Positions 46,411 to 56,203 of a stretch of 64,000 bases of DNA are shown here, one piece after another. A model generated the notes under the pieces. It saw only the letters and a list, made by a program, of their open reading frames with translations. It did not search any database and was not told the origin of the DNA. The stretch comes from Nocardia higoensis NBRC 100133 (lineage in GTDB: Bacteria; Actinomycetota; Actinomycetes; Mycobacteriales; Mycobacteriaceae). The position numbers and the translations under genes are program-made. The first letter of the stretch is position 1, and every line of letters begins with the position of its first letter. The stretch spans positions 62,001 to 126,000 of the forward strand of contig NZ_BAGA01000058.1 of assembly GCF_000308595.1 (NCBI RefSeq), in the 5' to 3' direction.

Positions 46411-48624
46411 TCATTTCCCGAGCAGCTCCGATCTGCGTCCACTCCACGTGACCACCACCTGATCCCGCGCCCGGCTCGCCGCCACGTACAGCAGCGACCG
46501 CTCGCGCAGCCGCGCCTCGTCGAGCTCCTCCTCGGGCACCCCGTTCAAACTCGCCTTGGCGGGCACGCGGTTCTCGTCGACACCGGCGAGAATCACGCGG
46601 GAGAACTCCATCCCCTTGGACCGGTGCATGGTCAGCACCTGGACGTGGCCGGGCACCGCCTGGTTGTCGTCGAGCGCGCGGGCGCTGATCCGGCGCTCGG
46701 CCAGCGCCCGGACGAACTGGCTGCGCTCCCCGAGACCCCGGGTGAGCACGGCGATCGTGGAGGGTTCGATCGCGGGATCGGCGAGCCAGCCGTTGACGAA
46801 CCGGGCGACGACCTCGAGTTCCGCGGCGACCGAGTCGCACTGACGCAGCACGGGTTTCGGCCCGGTGCGGGCGGAGCGGTACTGCTCGACGGCGAATTCC
46901 CGGCCCTCCTCCAGATCCTGGTAGTCCGCGCCGCTGAGCACGCCGACGGCGAAGTCGAGGTTCTGGGCGGTGGTGCGGTAGTTGAGCGTCAGCCGCCGGG
47001 AGCGGCCGACGATCTTGATGCCCAGCCGGCCTAGGACCACCGGCTGGCCGTAGATGCGCTGGTGCGAGTCCTCGGCGATGAACAGGTCGTTGGGCCCTTC
47101 GGCGACCAGGGCGCGCAGCATCAGCCAGTGCGTGGCATGCAGGTCTTGGGCCTCGTCGACGATGACGTGATCGGCGAGGCGGGCGGCGTTCACGGCGGCG
47201 CGCTGTTGCAGGTGTTCGGCGGCGATGGCGAGAACCTCGGGGAAGCTGAGGGTTTCGTCCATGCGGCTGCGCCTGCGATAGGCCTCGACGAGTTTCCAGA
47301 TCGCGAGCCGCTGCTGGCGTGACAGCCGCACGCCGCGACCGGCCCTGGCGACCCGCGCGTACCGCTCGACGGTGGTCACCTTGTTGGCGAGCACCACCGA
47401 GGTGTACTCGGTGTCGAGGAACCACGGAGTGGCCAGGCGCGGTTCGAGGCCGTGGTCGATGGTGTCGACCAGTTCCCGCCACACCTGATCCTTGGTGCGC
47501 GCGGACGGCACCTCGGTGCGCGTGCCGAGCACGGCTTCGGTGGCGGGGCCGATGTCCTCGGCCGCGCGCACGATGTCGCTGGCGAGTTTGTCGATGCCCG
47601 CGACGTAGACGCCCGGCAGGCCGGGCCTGGGAGCGATCCGGATGTCGGGATCCAGCGCGCGCAGATCGGTTTCGAGGTTCTTGGCCAGCGTCTTGTTGAA
47701 CGTGGTCAAGACGATCCTGGCCTCGGGATTGCGGGCGAGCAGGTTGCGCGCGCGATGGATCGCCACGACGGTCTTGCCGGTGCCCGCGCCGCCGGAGAGC
47801 CGGAACGGTCCGCTGTAGTCCTTCTCGGCGTATTCGCGCTGTTCGGGATGCAGGAACACGCGCCAGGCGGCGAAGTCGCCGCCTTCGATGACGCGGCGCA
47901 GTTCCTCGCTGCCGTCGATGTAGGTGAACTGGATCTTGGAGGCCGGATGTTCCAGCGCCTCGATGATCCGGTCGTCCTCGTCGGCGCCGGTGTCGACGGG
48001 CACCTCGGTGAACCGGTACTTCTCCCGGATCTCGTCGATGCTCACCCCGCAACCCAATTCGAGCAGGGCGTCGGCCTGCCAGCCGGTCACGCCCGCGGCG
48101 ATGTCATTGAGTTCGAAGTCGTCGGCGGCCGCCAGCGCGCGCTTGGCGATCGTGGCGTCCATGCCGAGCTGGTCGGTGAGCTCGGCGAGGGTGAAACCGG
48201 CCTCGGCCAGGAACCCGCGCGTGGTCTGCTCCGGCGCGGTCGGCCGCGAGGCGGCGGGCTCCGGCGTGGCGGGCTCGGCGACGGGGTCGCCGATGATTCC
48301 CTCGAGGATGCCGTTGACCGGATTCACCCGCAGGATGGCGCGTTCGGCGATGGAGTTGGCGACGTCGTGCTTCCAGGTGCCGAGGTAGACGTAGGTGGTG
48401 CCGCCTTCGTTGGGGTCGACGCGGAACAGCACGGCGCGATGGTTGAGGTCGACCCGACCGGTGCGCACGCGACGGTCCACCGCGCCCTTCATCGGCTCGA
48501 TGTGCAGGCCGGCGGCGGTGTCGTCGGCCTGCAGTTTCGCCAGGAAGCTGTAGACGCGGGTGACGATCGAGCCGTCCACGGCGGCGAGCGACTTGTTCTG
48601 ATTGGTCATGACGATATTCGCCAC
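46411..48624 (-). CDS. Superfamily 1 helicase with an N-terminal RelE-like domain
   Basis: A 737-residue UvrD/Rep-like helicase. The Walker A motif is GGAGTGKTVVAIHRA (about 281), Walker B VIVDEAQDLHATHW (about 490), with LTLNYRTT, LTMHRSKGMEFSRVIL and LLYVAASRARDQVVV completing the set. The first 110 residues (SIVTRVYSFLAKLQADDTAAGLHIEP...VRTGRVDLNHRAVLFRV...YVYLGTWKHDVANSIAERA) resemble RelE/ParE-type toxins, a fusion seen in several defence-associated helicases. GTG 48624 shares one base with the stop of the upstream 2115-residue helicase (TAGTG). The two are therefore translated together and likely cooperate. Confidence 0.85.
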   Translation of the reverse strand: MANIVMTNQNKSLAAVDGSIVTRVYSFLAKLQADDTAAGLHIEPMKGAVDRRVRTGRVDLNHRAVLFRVDPNEGGTTYVYLGTWKHDVANSIAERAILRVNPVNGILEGIIGDPVAEPATPEPAASRPTAPEQTTRGFLAEAGFTLAELTDQLGMDATIAKRALAAADDFELNDIAAGVTGWQADALLELGCGVSIDEIREKYRFTEVPVDTGADEDDRIIEALEHPASKIQFTYIDGSEELRRVIEGGDFAAWRVFLHPEQREYAEKDYSGPFRLSGGAGTGKTVVAIHRARNLLARNPEARIVLTTFNKTLAKNLETDLRALDPDIRIAPRPGLPGVYVAGIDKLASDIVRAAEDIGPATEAVLGTRTEVPSARTKDQVWRELVDTIDHGLEPRLATPWFLDTEYTSVVLANKVTTVERYARVARAGRGVRLSRQQRLAIWKLVEAYRRRSRMDETLSFPEVLAIAAEHLQQRAAVNAARLADHVIVDEAQDLHATHWLMLRALVAEGPNDLFIAEDSHQRIYGQPVVLGRLGIKIVGRSRRLTLNYRTTAQNLDFAVGVLSGADYQDLEEGREFAVEQYRSARTGPKPVLRQCDSVAAELEVVARFVNGWLADPAIEPSTIAVLTRGLGERSQFVRALAERRISARALDDNQAVPGHVQVLTMHRSKGMEFSRVILAGVDENRVPAKASLNGVPEEELDEARLRERSLLYVAASRARDQVVVTWSGRRSELLGK

Positions 48625-51600
48625 TACATCACTCCGTTCGCGGTCAGGGCGGCGATGATCGAGGCCGTCTCCGGCGGGCAGACGGTCCACCCTTGGTCGG
48701 CAAGCGTATGGGTCGCCTCGGCGCCGTCGTCGAACAGCACCCCGACGCGGGCGCCGGGCCAGGCGATGTCGACGACCTCGCCGTCATCGGTCTCGTGGCC
48801 CTGGGCGGGCAGCGGCGTTCCCGCCTCGGCCAGCGCGAGGACCAGGCTGCGTTCGGCCTCGGAGATGCTCTCGTCGTAGAGGGCCTGCCACTGCGCGCTC
48901 AGCTCGGCGCTCGAACCGGCTTCGACACGAGGTCCGGGGGCGGCCGGTTCGCCCGCGAGCAGGCTGCGCGTGGTCACCAGATGGGTATCGCGCAGGCCGA
49001 ACCAGTTCGACAGGCGCAGCCATTCCCGCCAGCCGTCGCCGTCCCGGGCGTCGAGGGCCTCGTCGCGGTCGTCGAGGACGAGGACCGCCGACACGGTCTT
49101 GGTCTCCGGCCGCAACGCCACGGTGACGGCCAGCGGCCCGTCGATGTAATAGGCGCAGGCGTGGTTGCCGGGCGGAAGAGTGGTCTCGTGGCCGTCGAGC
49201 AGCGCCAGCGCCCAGTCGGCGAGCGCGGGGTTGTCGGCCCGGAAGCGCTTGTCGCGGAGGAACATCAACGGCAGCCAGTGTCCGACCTTCGCCCATTCCT
49301 CGAAGTCGGGGTCTTGTACGAAGGCGAACAGTTGGGTGATCGGATCGCGGGTCAGCTGGTCGAGGACAGGCCGGCGCAGGTCGCCCTGTTTCAAGACCAA
49401 CTGGCGCATCTTCTCCGTATGCCACGAGGGCCCGACGAATGTGTTCGCCTCGAAACGCTCCAGATCCTGATGGCTGAACGACCACACCATGACCCCGCCG
49501 GAACGCAGGATCGCCCGCTTGCGCGCGTCGTCGGCGACCCGGTTGTGCTCCGGTGACGCGTGGTACCTGCGCCCGTCGGCGAAAATCGCGATGACCGGGA
49601 TCTCCGGGTCCAGCGTCTTCAGCTCGAAGTCCGGCACGCAGTTGCCCATCTGCATCTGCGGCGTCAGCGTCCAGCGACGAATCCTGGTGCCCGGCACGGT
49701 GATCGTCGCCTTGTTGGCATAGGTGCCCGGTGTCTCCTTGATCGTCGCACCGAGGGTGCGCAGCCGATCGAGGAACGCCTTGTAGAAGCGACGCTCGAGC
49801 GGCGACTCCTTGGTGACGACCCCGTTGTCCGGCTCTTCCTCCACGATCGACTCCGACCACCGCGTCCACGACGGCTCGGAGTCCTTGGCGTCGAGGATCG
49901 CGTCGAGAATCTTCGACGCGGTCTTGCGCGACACCTTGTCCAGTTCGTGCGGCGGCGTGAACGGCAACAGGCAGTTGTGGCAGGCCAGCCGCGACTCCTC
50001 CGCGCACGAGCAGTGCCGCAGCACCTCCCGCGCCGCGGCCAGTACCGACCACACCTTGTTCGGATCGGCGAACTCGGCGAGATACCCGGTGCCGCCGGGC
50101 ACGGTGTCGTGGATGAGCAACGCCTGCTGGTCCGGCGCGTGTAGTGCGTCGGGAACGGCGACGACGTCGAGATGCTCCGGCGCGCCGCCGATCACCTGCC
50201 GCAACCCGAGCAGCACCGCCGCGCCGAGGCTCGGATAGGCGTAGGTGTCGTAGCGCAGTTCCGGCGGCACGTGCAGCAACACGGCCTGGGTCCGCAGCGT
50301 ACGTGCCAGCGCGATATCGCGGACATGGCGTTCATCGGTGGCCTTGCGGTACTTGCACCAGGTGCGGTGCTCGTAGGCCTCGTTGCGCCCGGCCACCTTG
50401 TCGAGCTGGCCGCAGCCCGAGCACACCCGGAACAGCCCCGTGGTCACCTCGGTGCCCGCGATGGTGCGCTTGCCGCCCTGCGAGGTGCGCTTGCCCATGT
50501 TGAGCCAGCGAATGTCCACGTGGCGCAGGTACTCCGCGCCGAAGTCGTGGCCCGCGGCGAACCAGCGCCGGGTCACATTGCCCTGATCGATATCGGCGGC
50601 GGTCACCACCGAATAGATCTCCCGATGCCGTTCGTCGCGGGAATCGGTGATGGCCGCTTCGTCGCGGCGCACCTCGGCCGAGACCTTCGACATCTCCACC
50701 ACCCGCACCTGCTGGCTGACATCGGCGATGGCGGACTCGTTGCAGCGCGGGCAGTTCCCGCGATGTCGCGGCGCCTCCCCGCCCGCGCTGATGTCGGCCC
50801 ACCCGCAGCGCGGACACAGCCGCCAGGTCTGGATGGCGGCCGCACCCGCGCCGAGATCCACCGCGTCGATCCGCACGGCCAAACCCTGTGCGTAGAAGGT
50901 GGATCCGGGCGCCAGCTCGGTGAGCGCGACACGGGCGCCGCGCTGATAGGTCTCGGTGTCGCCGTGGTACTCGTTGGTCTCCGGGTCGATCCAGGTGATG
51001 CCGACGTCCAGCGTCACCGAGTCGTCGAGCAGCGTGTAGTTCGGCAGCACGCCGTAGCGTTCCAGCACGCCGACCCAGTGTTCGTTGGTGAGGTCGCTGA
51101 TGTGCTTGCCGAGCAGACGCAGCGTGCCGCGCGCGGAGCGCAGGTTGCGGCGGTCGTCGTCGGTGGCGGCGGGGGAGTTGGCGCGCTGCTCGAACTCCGG
51201 CAGGGCGGCGTCGACCGCGGTGCGCCGCTCGCTCAGTTCGGTGACGTCGCGGTTCCAGCGGTGCACCGCCTCGCGCAGTTGCCGCACCATCGCGCCGGGC
51301 TCACCGTCGTCGCCGGGGCTCGCCCAGGTGCGCAGTCCGTCGAGGGTGGCCTTGTCGAGCAGCTCGCCGAACTGACCGGCGAACCCGTCGAGCAGCTCCT
51401 CGGCCTCGGTCTCGGCGGTCTCGATCAGCCGGGCCATCCAGGTGCCTTCGTCGAAACCGCCCAGCACCGCGCGCGCGTCGACGGGATCCTGCGCGCCGGG
51501 CCTGCGCGCCAGCCGGTCGATGATGTGCGCGACGTACTGGCGCTGCAGGATCTCCTCGGCCGTCAGGAAGGTGGCGGGTGGTCGCACCTCGCCGGAGATC

Positions 51601-54600
51601 ACCGAGAGCGGATCGTAGAGCTTCGGCAGGTGCTCGCCGCGCCCGCGCACGAAGGCCAGCACCAGCGAGTTCCCGGTGAGACGTCCCGCGCGGCCGACCC
51701 GTTGCAGGTAGGAGGCCACGGTGCGCGGCATGGAGCCGAGCATGACCGTGGACAGGTCGCCGATATCGATGCCCATCTCCAGCGTGGGCGTGGCGACCAG
51801 GACGTTCGGCGCGGTCGGGTCAGCGCCGGCCGACTTGAACTTCGTCTCGTATTCCAGCCGCGTCGTGGTCGGCAGCAGCGAGGTGTGCTCGCGCGCCACC
51901 ACCCGTTTCATCTCCGAGCGGTCGTAGAGGCGGCGATAGAAGTTGTCGGCCTTGTGCGCCCGGTGCAGCGTGCCCGGGCAGCGGGTGAGCAGGCACGGCG
52001 CACCGTCGAGCTGATCGACCACGGCGGCGCTGCCGGGATTCTGCGTCTGGCACACCCCGCACACCAGCAGATGCCTGCCCGCCTCCAGATCGGCCTTGTC
52101 CGGCGCGCCGACGAGCACCCCGTCCTCGCTCAATTGGTAAGCGGTCAACGACTTCTCGGTGCTCACCGAGGTGAGGATCCGCTCCTCGGCCAGCACGGCG
52201 AACAGCGATCGCGCCAGGAACCCGCCCTCGAACGGCGAGACCCCCAGGCAGCGCGACGCCCACCGCGCATACCACGAGGACGGCGCGGTGATCGGGTCGA
52301 ACCCCTCCGGAACGGTGCGCGCGCCCAACGCCGGAAAGGCCGGAGCCGGACGGCCTTTCGGGAACGCTGGCATGCCTTCCCCGCGCGGCCGTCCGCCCCA
52401 CACCCAGCGCCGGTTGGCGTCGCGCTGCACGAAGCGGTCCAGCCACACGTGCCGGATCGCGCCCTGCGTGCGCATCCGCTCCACCGTCCCGCGCACCCAC
52501 TGCGTGACCGCCGCGGCATCGGGCTCGGAGAACGCCATCTGATGTTCGGCCCCGTCCAGGGCCTGCCTGCCCAAGCTCGCGACCCGCTCCGGCGAGCCGA
52601 GCGCGACCTCGGCGACGACACTGCCGGTCAGCTCCAGCGTGCGACCCAGCCGCGACTGCAACCCGAACTCGAGGTCGATGTCGAACTGCACCCGCCGGGC
52701 GACCTTGCGTTGCGCTGCCTTGCGCTGCGCCGCGGGCTTGTCGGCCTGCCAGTAGGCGGTGAACTCCTCGCGTTCGACGATATCGGGCGCGAGCAGGTGA
52801 TAGCGCCGGACCGGGTCGTCGCCGGCCCGGTCGAGCACCGCCTCGCACAACTCGGTCAGAGTCAGCATCGACGTGCCGGAGGTCTTCGCGCCCAGCGCAT
52901 TACGCAGCGTGGAGCGCAGACTGAGGGTGTGGGAGCGCGCCTGCACGAACCCGGCCCGGTGGGCGGCGTCCTGCACGCTGTCGGTGAACATCAACGCCTT
53001 CTTCTCGTCGGCGTCGAGATCGGCGTCGCCGAACATGTTCGACAGCGCCACCGACAGCTGCGTGGCGATCGCGCTGCCGAGGAAGCGGATCCCGTCGGCG
53101 GAATTACACGCCGGGCACACGTCCTTCTGGGAGTCCTCCTCGGCATTGGGCCCGTGTAGGACCAGAACCGGCAGCGCGCGGCCCTCCAGGATCTCCGGGC
53201 TGTCGGGGGCAGGCGTCTCGTCGCCGAGTTCCCGATCCTCGAGGCGCAGCCAGCGCAAACCGTCGACGGGGAGGTCGAGCTGGGCCTCCAACGGCGCGGA
53301 GATCAGCGCGCGAATCCGCGTGTCCCCGGTGACGTGCAGGGTGCGCACCGAATCCTGATCAGGATCGAGCACACTGCCGGTCGGCGCCATCCGCACGCCC
53401 CATCCCGAACGCCCGCAGTGCCGGCAGTAGAGAGCGGGCTGGTACTCGATCTCGACGCTCTCGTCGGCCCCGTCGTCGGCCCACCGGAACTGCGTGGCCA
53501 CATCCAGCGCCCGGTCGATCCGCGACAACTCCCGAACCCACAGGTGCACATCCACATTCAACGCCGAGCGGCCGATCTCGGCCCGCAGATGCGACAGCGC
53601 CGCGAACACGAAATCCAGATACCGATGCCGCGTCGCCCGCGCCCGCGGATTGTCGCGCTCACCCGTCGGCGCGGGCAGCACCGCCGAGGCCAGCTCCGCC
53701 AGCGACACCGCCTCCGCCGACCGCCGCACCAGCTGCACGAACAGGTGGTGCCGCTTCAGCAGGTCCAGCTGCTCGCCGTCGTCGAGCCGCCGCAACTCCG
53801 CGGCCAGCGCGCCGAAGCCCGGATCGTGCTCGCCCCTGCGCTCGAACAACGTCGCCAGCACCGCGGCCGTGAGATGAGCGTTGCTCACCGACGACTTCTT
53901 CAGCCCGTCGAGAAACCCGACAGCCTCCTCCACGCTCGGCGCGACCGGCTCGTACAGCCGATCCAGCTCGGCGCTGCGATCACCCAGCCACTCCTCCAGC
54001 CCCCGCCGCGTCTCCCCGACCAGTGACTCCGGGGCGAACTCCTCCCCGAACACCGTGTGCGCGAAATCCAGCATCGCCGTCGGCTCACCGCCGCCGCCCA
54101 GCGTCGCCGAGGTCGCCACCGGCGTGATCCGTCCCAGCGGCCGCGCCCGGTCGTCCTCGCTCACCCGCGTCGATTCGGTCCAGTACGACTTCACCGCCAG
54201 CCCGAGCCGCCGCAACAGCATCGCCACATCCGTGCCCTGCGCGCCGTCGTAGGTGTGGAACTCGTCGAGCACCACGTACTGCAACGACTCCGCCGACTGC
54301 CGCCACATGGCCGCCCGATCCGGCCGTAACAGCAGGTGATCGAGCATCTTGTAGTTGGTGAGCAGGATGTCCGGCGGCGAATCGTGCATCAGCCGTCGAT
54401 CGGTGATCAGCCCGTCCGCCGACACCATGGTCCGGCCGCCCGAGCGCTGCTCACCGGTGTAGAGGCCCGCGGTCACCCCCGACAGCTCCGGATGCTCGAC
54501 GATCATCCGCGCCAACCGCTGCTCCTGGTCGTTGGCCAGCGCGTTCATCGGGTAGATGATCAGCGCCTTCATCCCCGCCACGCCCTCCCGCTTGGCGCGC

Positions 54601-54971
54601 AGCACGTGGTCGAGGATCGGGATCAGGAACGACTCGGTCTTACCCGAGCCGGTACCCGTGGTGACCAGCGTCGGCAGCGGCCGCTCCTGGAACTTGGTCG
54701 ACAGCCGCTCGAAGGCTTTGGCCTGGTGGCCGTAGGGGACGAAGCTCTTCGGCAGCCAGTCCAGGTGCATGCCCCAGTTGCCGCGGGCGGGAGCGAAGGG
54801 CAAGCGGAGCCGGACATAGGGGCCCTTGAACATGCCCTCCTGCGGGTGCCCGACGAAATCCGTCAGCGCCGCCTGGGTGTCGGGGTCGGTGAGCGCGAAG
54901 GTCGTCGCGAGGTAGTCGGTCAGGCCTTCGCGCAGGTGGTCCGCCTGCAGGGTCGGCAGGAGTGCCCCCAT
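48624..54971 (-). CDS. Giant DEAD/DEAH helicase with DUF1998 and a PD-(D/E)XK-like C-terminus (DruE-like)
   Basis: A 2115-residue protein. Helicase motifs: Walker A TGTGSGKTE (about 107), a DEFH box in VVLDEFHTYDGAQGTD (about 235), SATLG, and motif VI YLQRVGRAGR (about 1087). Several zinc-binding CxxC clusters occur, for example CPRCGWAD...CPRC (about 1385). The DUF1998/MZB region has CSCAEESRLACHNCLLPF (about 1653-1668) after GGTGYLAEF. A C-terminal domain (CVPDFELK, IPVIAIFADGRRYHASP, KRAILRSGG) resembles PD-(D/E)XK/Vsr-like nucleases. Size and order match DruE of the Druantia anti-phage systems and, more distantly, DISARM and MrfA helicases. None of the other Druantia genes is present. Confidence 0.85.
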   Translation of the reverse strand: MGALLPTLQADHLREGLTDYLATTFALTDPDTQAALTDFVGHPQEGMFKGPYVRLRLPFAPARGNWGMHLDWLPKSFVPYGHQAKAFERLSTKFQERPLPTLVTTGTGSGKTESFLIPILDHVLRAKREGVAGMKALIIYPMNALANDQEQRLARMIVEHPELSGVTAGLYTGEQRSGGRTMVSADGLITDRRLMHDSPPDILLTNYKMLDHLLLRPDRAAMWRQSAESLQYVVLDEFHTYDGAQGTDVAMLLRRLGLAVKSYWTESTRVSEDDRARPLGRITPVATSATLGGGGEPTAMLDFAHTVFGEEFAPESLVGETRRGLEEWLGDRSAELDRLYEPVAPSVEEAVGFLDGLKKSSVSNAHLTAAVLATLFERRGEHDPGFGALAAELRRLDDGEQLDLLKRHHLFVQLVRRSAEAVSLAELASAVLPAPTGERDNPRARATRHRYLDFVFAALSHLRAEIGRSALNVDVHLWVRELSRIDRALDVATQFRWADDGADESVEIEYQPALYCRHCGRSGWGVRMAPTGSVLDPDQDSVRTLHVTGDTRIRALISAPLEAQLDLPVDGLRWLRLEDRELGDETPAPDSPEILEGRALPVLVLHGPNAEEDSQKDVCPACNSADGIRFLGSAIATQLSVALSNMFGDADLDADEKKALMFTDSVQDAAHRAGFVQARSHTLSLRSTLRNALGAKTSGTSMLTLTELCEAVLDRAGDDPVRRYHLLAPDIVEREEFTAYWQADKPAAQRKAAQRKVARRVQFDIDLEFGLQSRLGRTLELTGSVVAEVALGSPERVASLGRQALDGAEHQMAFSEPDAAAVTQWVRGTVERMRTQGAIRHVWLDRFVQRDANRRWVWGGRPRGEGMPAFPKGRPAPAFPALGARTVPEGFDPITAPSSWYARWASRCLGVSPFEGGFLARSLFAVLAEERILTSVSTEKSLTAYQLSEDGVLVGAPDKADLEAGRHLLVCGVCQTQNPGSAAVVDQLDGAPCLLTRCPGTLHRAHKADNFYRRLYDRSEMKRVVAREHTSLLPTTTRLEYETKFKSAGADPTAPNVLVATPTLEMGIDIGDLSTVMLGSMPRTVASYLQRVGRAGRLTGNSLVLAFVRGRGEHLPKLYDPLSVISGEVRPPATFLTAEEILQRQYVAHIIDRLARRPGAQDPVDARAVLGGFDEGTWMARLIETAETEAEELLDGFAGQFGELLDKATLDGLRTWASPGDDGEPGAMVRQLREAVHRWNRDVTELSERRTAVDAALPEFEQRANSPAATDDDRRNLRSARGTLRLLGKHISDLTNEHWVGVLERYGVLPNYTLLDDSVTLDVGITWIDPETNEYHGDTETYQRGARVALTELAPGSTFYAQGLAVRIDAVDLGAGAAAIQTWRLCPRCGWADISAGGEAPRHRGNCPRCNESAIADVSQQVRVVEMSKVSAEVRRDEAAITDSRDERHREIYSVVTAADIDQGNVTRRWFAAGHDFGAEYLRHVDIRWLNMGKRTSQGGKRTIAGTEVTTGLFRVCSGCGQLDKVAGRNEAYEHRTWCKYRKATDERHVRDIALARTLRTQAVLLHVPPELRYDTYAYPSLGAAVLLGLRQVIGGAPEHLDVVAVPDALHAPDQQALLIHDTVPGGTGYLAEFADPNKVWSVLAAAREVLRHCSCAEESRLACHNCLLPFTPPHELDKVSRKTASKILDAILDAKDSEPSWTRWSESIVEEEPDNGVVTKESPLERRFYKAFLDRLRTLGATIKETPGTYANKATITVPGTRIRRWTLTPQMQMGNCVPDFELKTLDPEIPVIAIFADGRRYHASPEHNRVADDARKRAILRSGGVMVWSFSHQDLERFEANTFVGPSWHTEKMRQLVLKQGDLRRPVLDQLTRDPITQLFAFVQDPDFEEWAKVGHWLPLMFLRDKRFRADNPALADWALALLDGHETTLPPGNHACAYYIDGPLAVTVALRPETKTVSAVLVLDDRDEALDARDGDGWREWLRLSNWFGLRDTHLVTTRSLLAGEPAAPGPRVEAGSSAELSAQWQALYDESISEAERSLVLALAEAGTPLPAQGHETDDGEVVDIAWPGARVGVLFDDGAEATHTLADQGWTVCPPETASIIAALTANGVM

Positions 54972-55115
54972 GTGTTCTGTGCTCCTCGGCTGGTGGTCCG
55001 ATCACCCGGTAGTGCTGGTCGGTCGACCCCTGGACGCTATCGCACAGCTATGACGGGGGGCATCGTCCGCTGGATCGACAGCGGGGTTCGGGGCGGGACG
55101 CACCGGGCCGAGTCG
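54972..55115. other. Gap between the helicase cassette and the toxin-immunity locus
   Basis: The non-coding stretch upstream of the giant helicase gene presumably carries the promoter for the defence cassette. I see no strong hairpin or repeat in it. Together with the small frame at 55116-55337, the space between the helicase start and the immunity-gene stop is 341 bases. Confidence 0.4.
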
Positions 55116-55337
55116 TCATGGCGCGAGATTCGTCGAGATTTCAGAAGTGCGGGCGGCTCTGCAGGGGACAGTGCCAACCCGTCCCTCCTCACTGGCCTTT
55201 TCGGCAGCTCTGACAATTTCTTCGACGAAATTTGTGTCGTTGGCGGGGTCGGGACCACCTCGGCTTTCCAGCGAAATCGGGGTGGAGAGAGCGTTGGCGT
55301 CCGGCGCGTCGGTTACCGCAGCAGATCCGTCATCCAC
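55116..55337 (-). CDS. Possible small acidic protein downstream of the immunity gene
   Basis: A 73-codon frame from GTG 55337, overlapping the end of the immunity gene by about 25 bases. The product is acidic and looks like real protein (VTDAPDANALSTPISLESRGG, NFVEEIVRAAEKASEEGR), with a probable helix. The start lacks a convincing ribosome-binding site. It may be a third gene of the toxin-immunity operon or a remnant of an older cassette. Confidence 0.35.
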   Translation of the reverse strand: MDDGSAAVTDAPDANALSTPISLESRGGPDPANDTNFVEEIVRAAEKASEEGRVGTVPCRAARTSEISTNLAP

Positions 55338-56203
55338 TCCGGCGTGTATTCCGGTGTGCGCGGATACAACTCGAACTCTCGGCGGAGGTCTGCCGCGGCT
55401 GCCGGTGGCTCGAGTGGCTCTGTTCCGCGGACGTAACCGACCGAGTAGTGAGAAGGGAAGGTCAGTGTGTAATCGACGGACAGCCAGGTCCCTCGATCGG
55501 GGTGCGACATCGCGTGTTTGAGGTACGCGAACAATTGGGATATTTCGTCGGGTGCGTTCCATGTGTACGGCAATGTCGCACCATGATAGAAAAGGAAGCC
55601 GCGACAGCCGCCGTAATCGTTGTCGCCGATTTTGCTGTAGCGCAAGCGTAATTCCTGCCAGCACGGTGGGCCGACGGCCAGTATTCTGGTTGCGATCAAT
55701 TCCAGGATCTGTCCCTGGGCTTCCGGACCTGCGGGTGCGTTGAACATCTGATCAGCCCTGTCGCCGGCCGTCTGAATTCCGAGTAGTTGCCGAAGCCATA
55801 ACGGAACATGGCGTTCTTCCCGGGGGAATTCTTGCAGATCGCGGACCCATTCGGCGGGATCGATGCCGACCTCGAATCGCGGGTCGTTGTCGTAATCGTA
55901 AACTGCCGTGTGCGTCATGTCCGCGTCGAGATAGAGCCGGAGTTGGAACCACGTGCCCGCGCCCGGCCGGTACATGATTCTGCGCATTTCCTTCAAAGTC
56001 TCACCGAGCGCGGTGGGAATGCTCTCGATCGCTCGGATGTCCCCACCCGGCCAGGCTCCGTTGAACCATTGTTCGACGGTATCGCCCACGGTCAGAAAGA
56101 GGAGGTCGAGTCTTTCCCACCCGTCCGGAGCCGTCTCCGCCAATATCCGGCACACCTCCCGGGTGAGATCGTCGGCGCGCACGCTGTGGGCCTCATGGGA
56201 CAT
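55313..56203 (-). CDS. Two-domain YezG-like immunity protein for the adjacent toxin
   Basis: A 296-residue protein built of two copies of one domain: residues about 18-145 and about 170-296. The copies share the patterns W..L.L.........G, Y-D-x-x-P-x-F or its equivalent, and end W(V/M)..L..FPREERHVPLWLRQLL versus LRREFELYPRTPEYTPEWMTDLL. The layout matches the YezG/immunity family that neutralises YeeF-type nuclease toxins. The ATG lies 11 bases inside the toxin gene end, so the two are coupled. GC content is visibly lower than in the flanking genes, as in acquired immunity genes. Confidence 0.75.
   Translation of the reverse strand: MSHEAHSVRADDLTREVCRILAETAPDGWERLDLLFLTVGDTVEQWFNGAWPGGDIRAIESIPTALGETLKEMRRIMYRPGAGTWFQLRLYLDADMTHTAVYDYDNDPRFEVGIDPAEWVRDLQEFPREERHVPLWLRQLLGIQTAGDRADQMFNAPAGPEAQGQILELIATRILAVGPPCWQELRLRYSKIGDNDYGGCRGFLFYHGATLPYTWNAPDEISQLFAYLKHAMSHPDRGTWLSVDYTLTFPSHYSVGYVRGTEPLEPPAAAADLRREFELYPRTPEYTPEWMTDLLR

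Noticed and set aside
48624-54971. Calling the locus Druantia
   Set aside because: Only a DruE-like protein is present; none of the other Druantia genes is recognisable, and the partner helicase and TerD protein are not part of that system as known.
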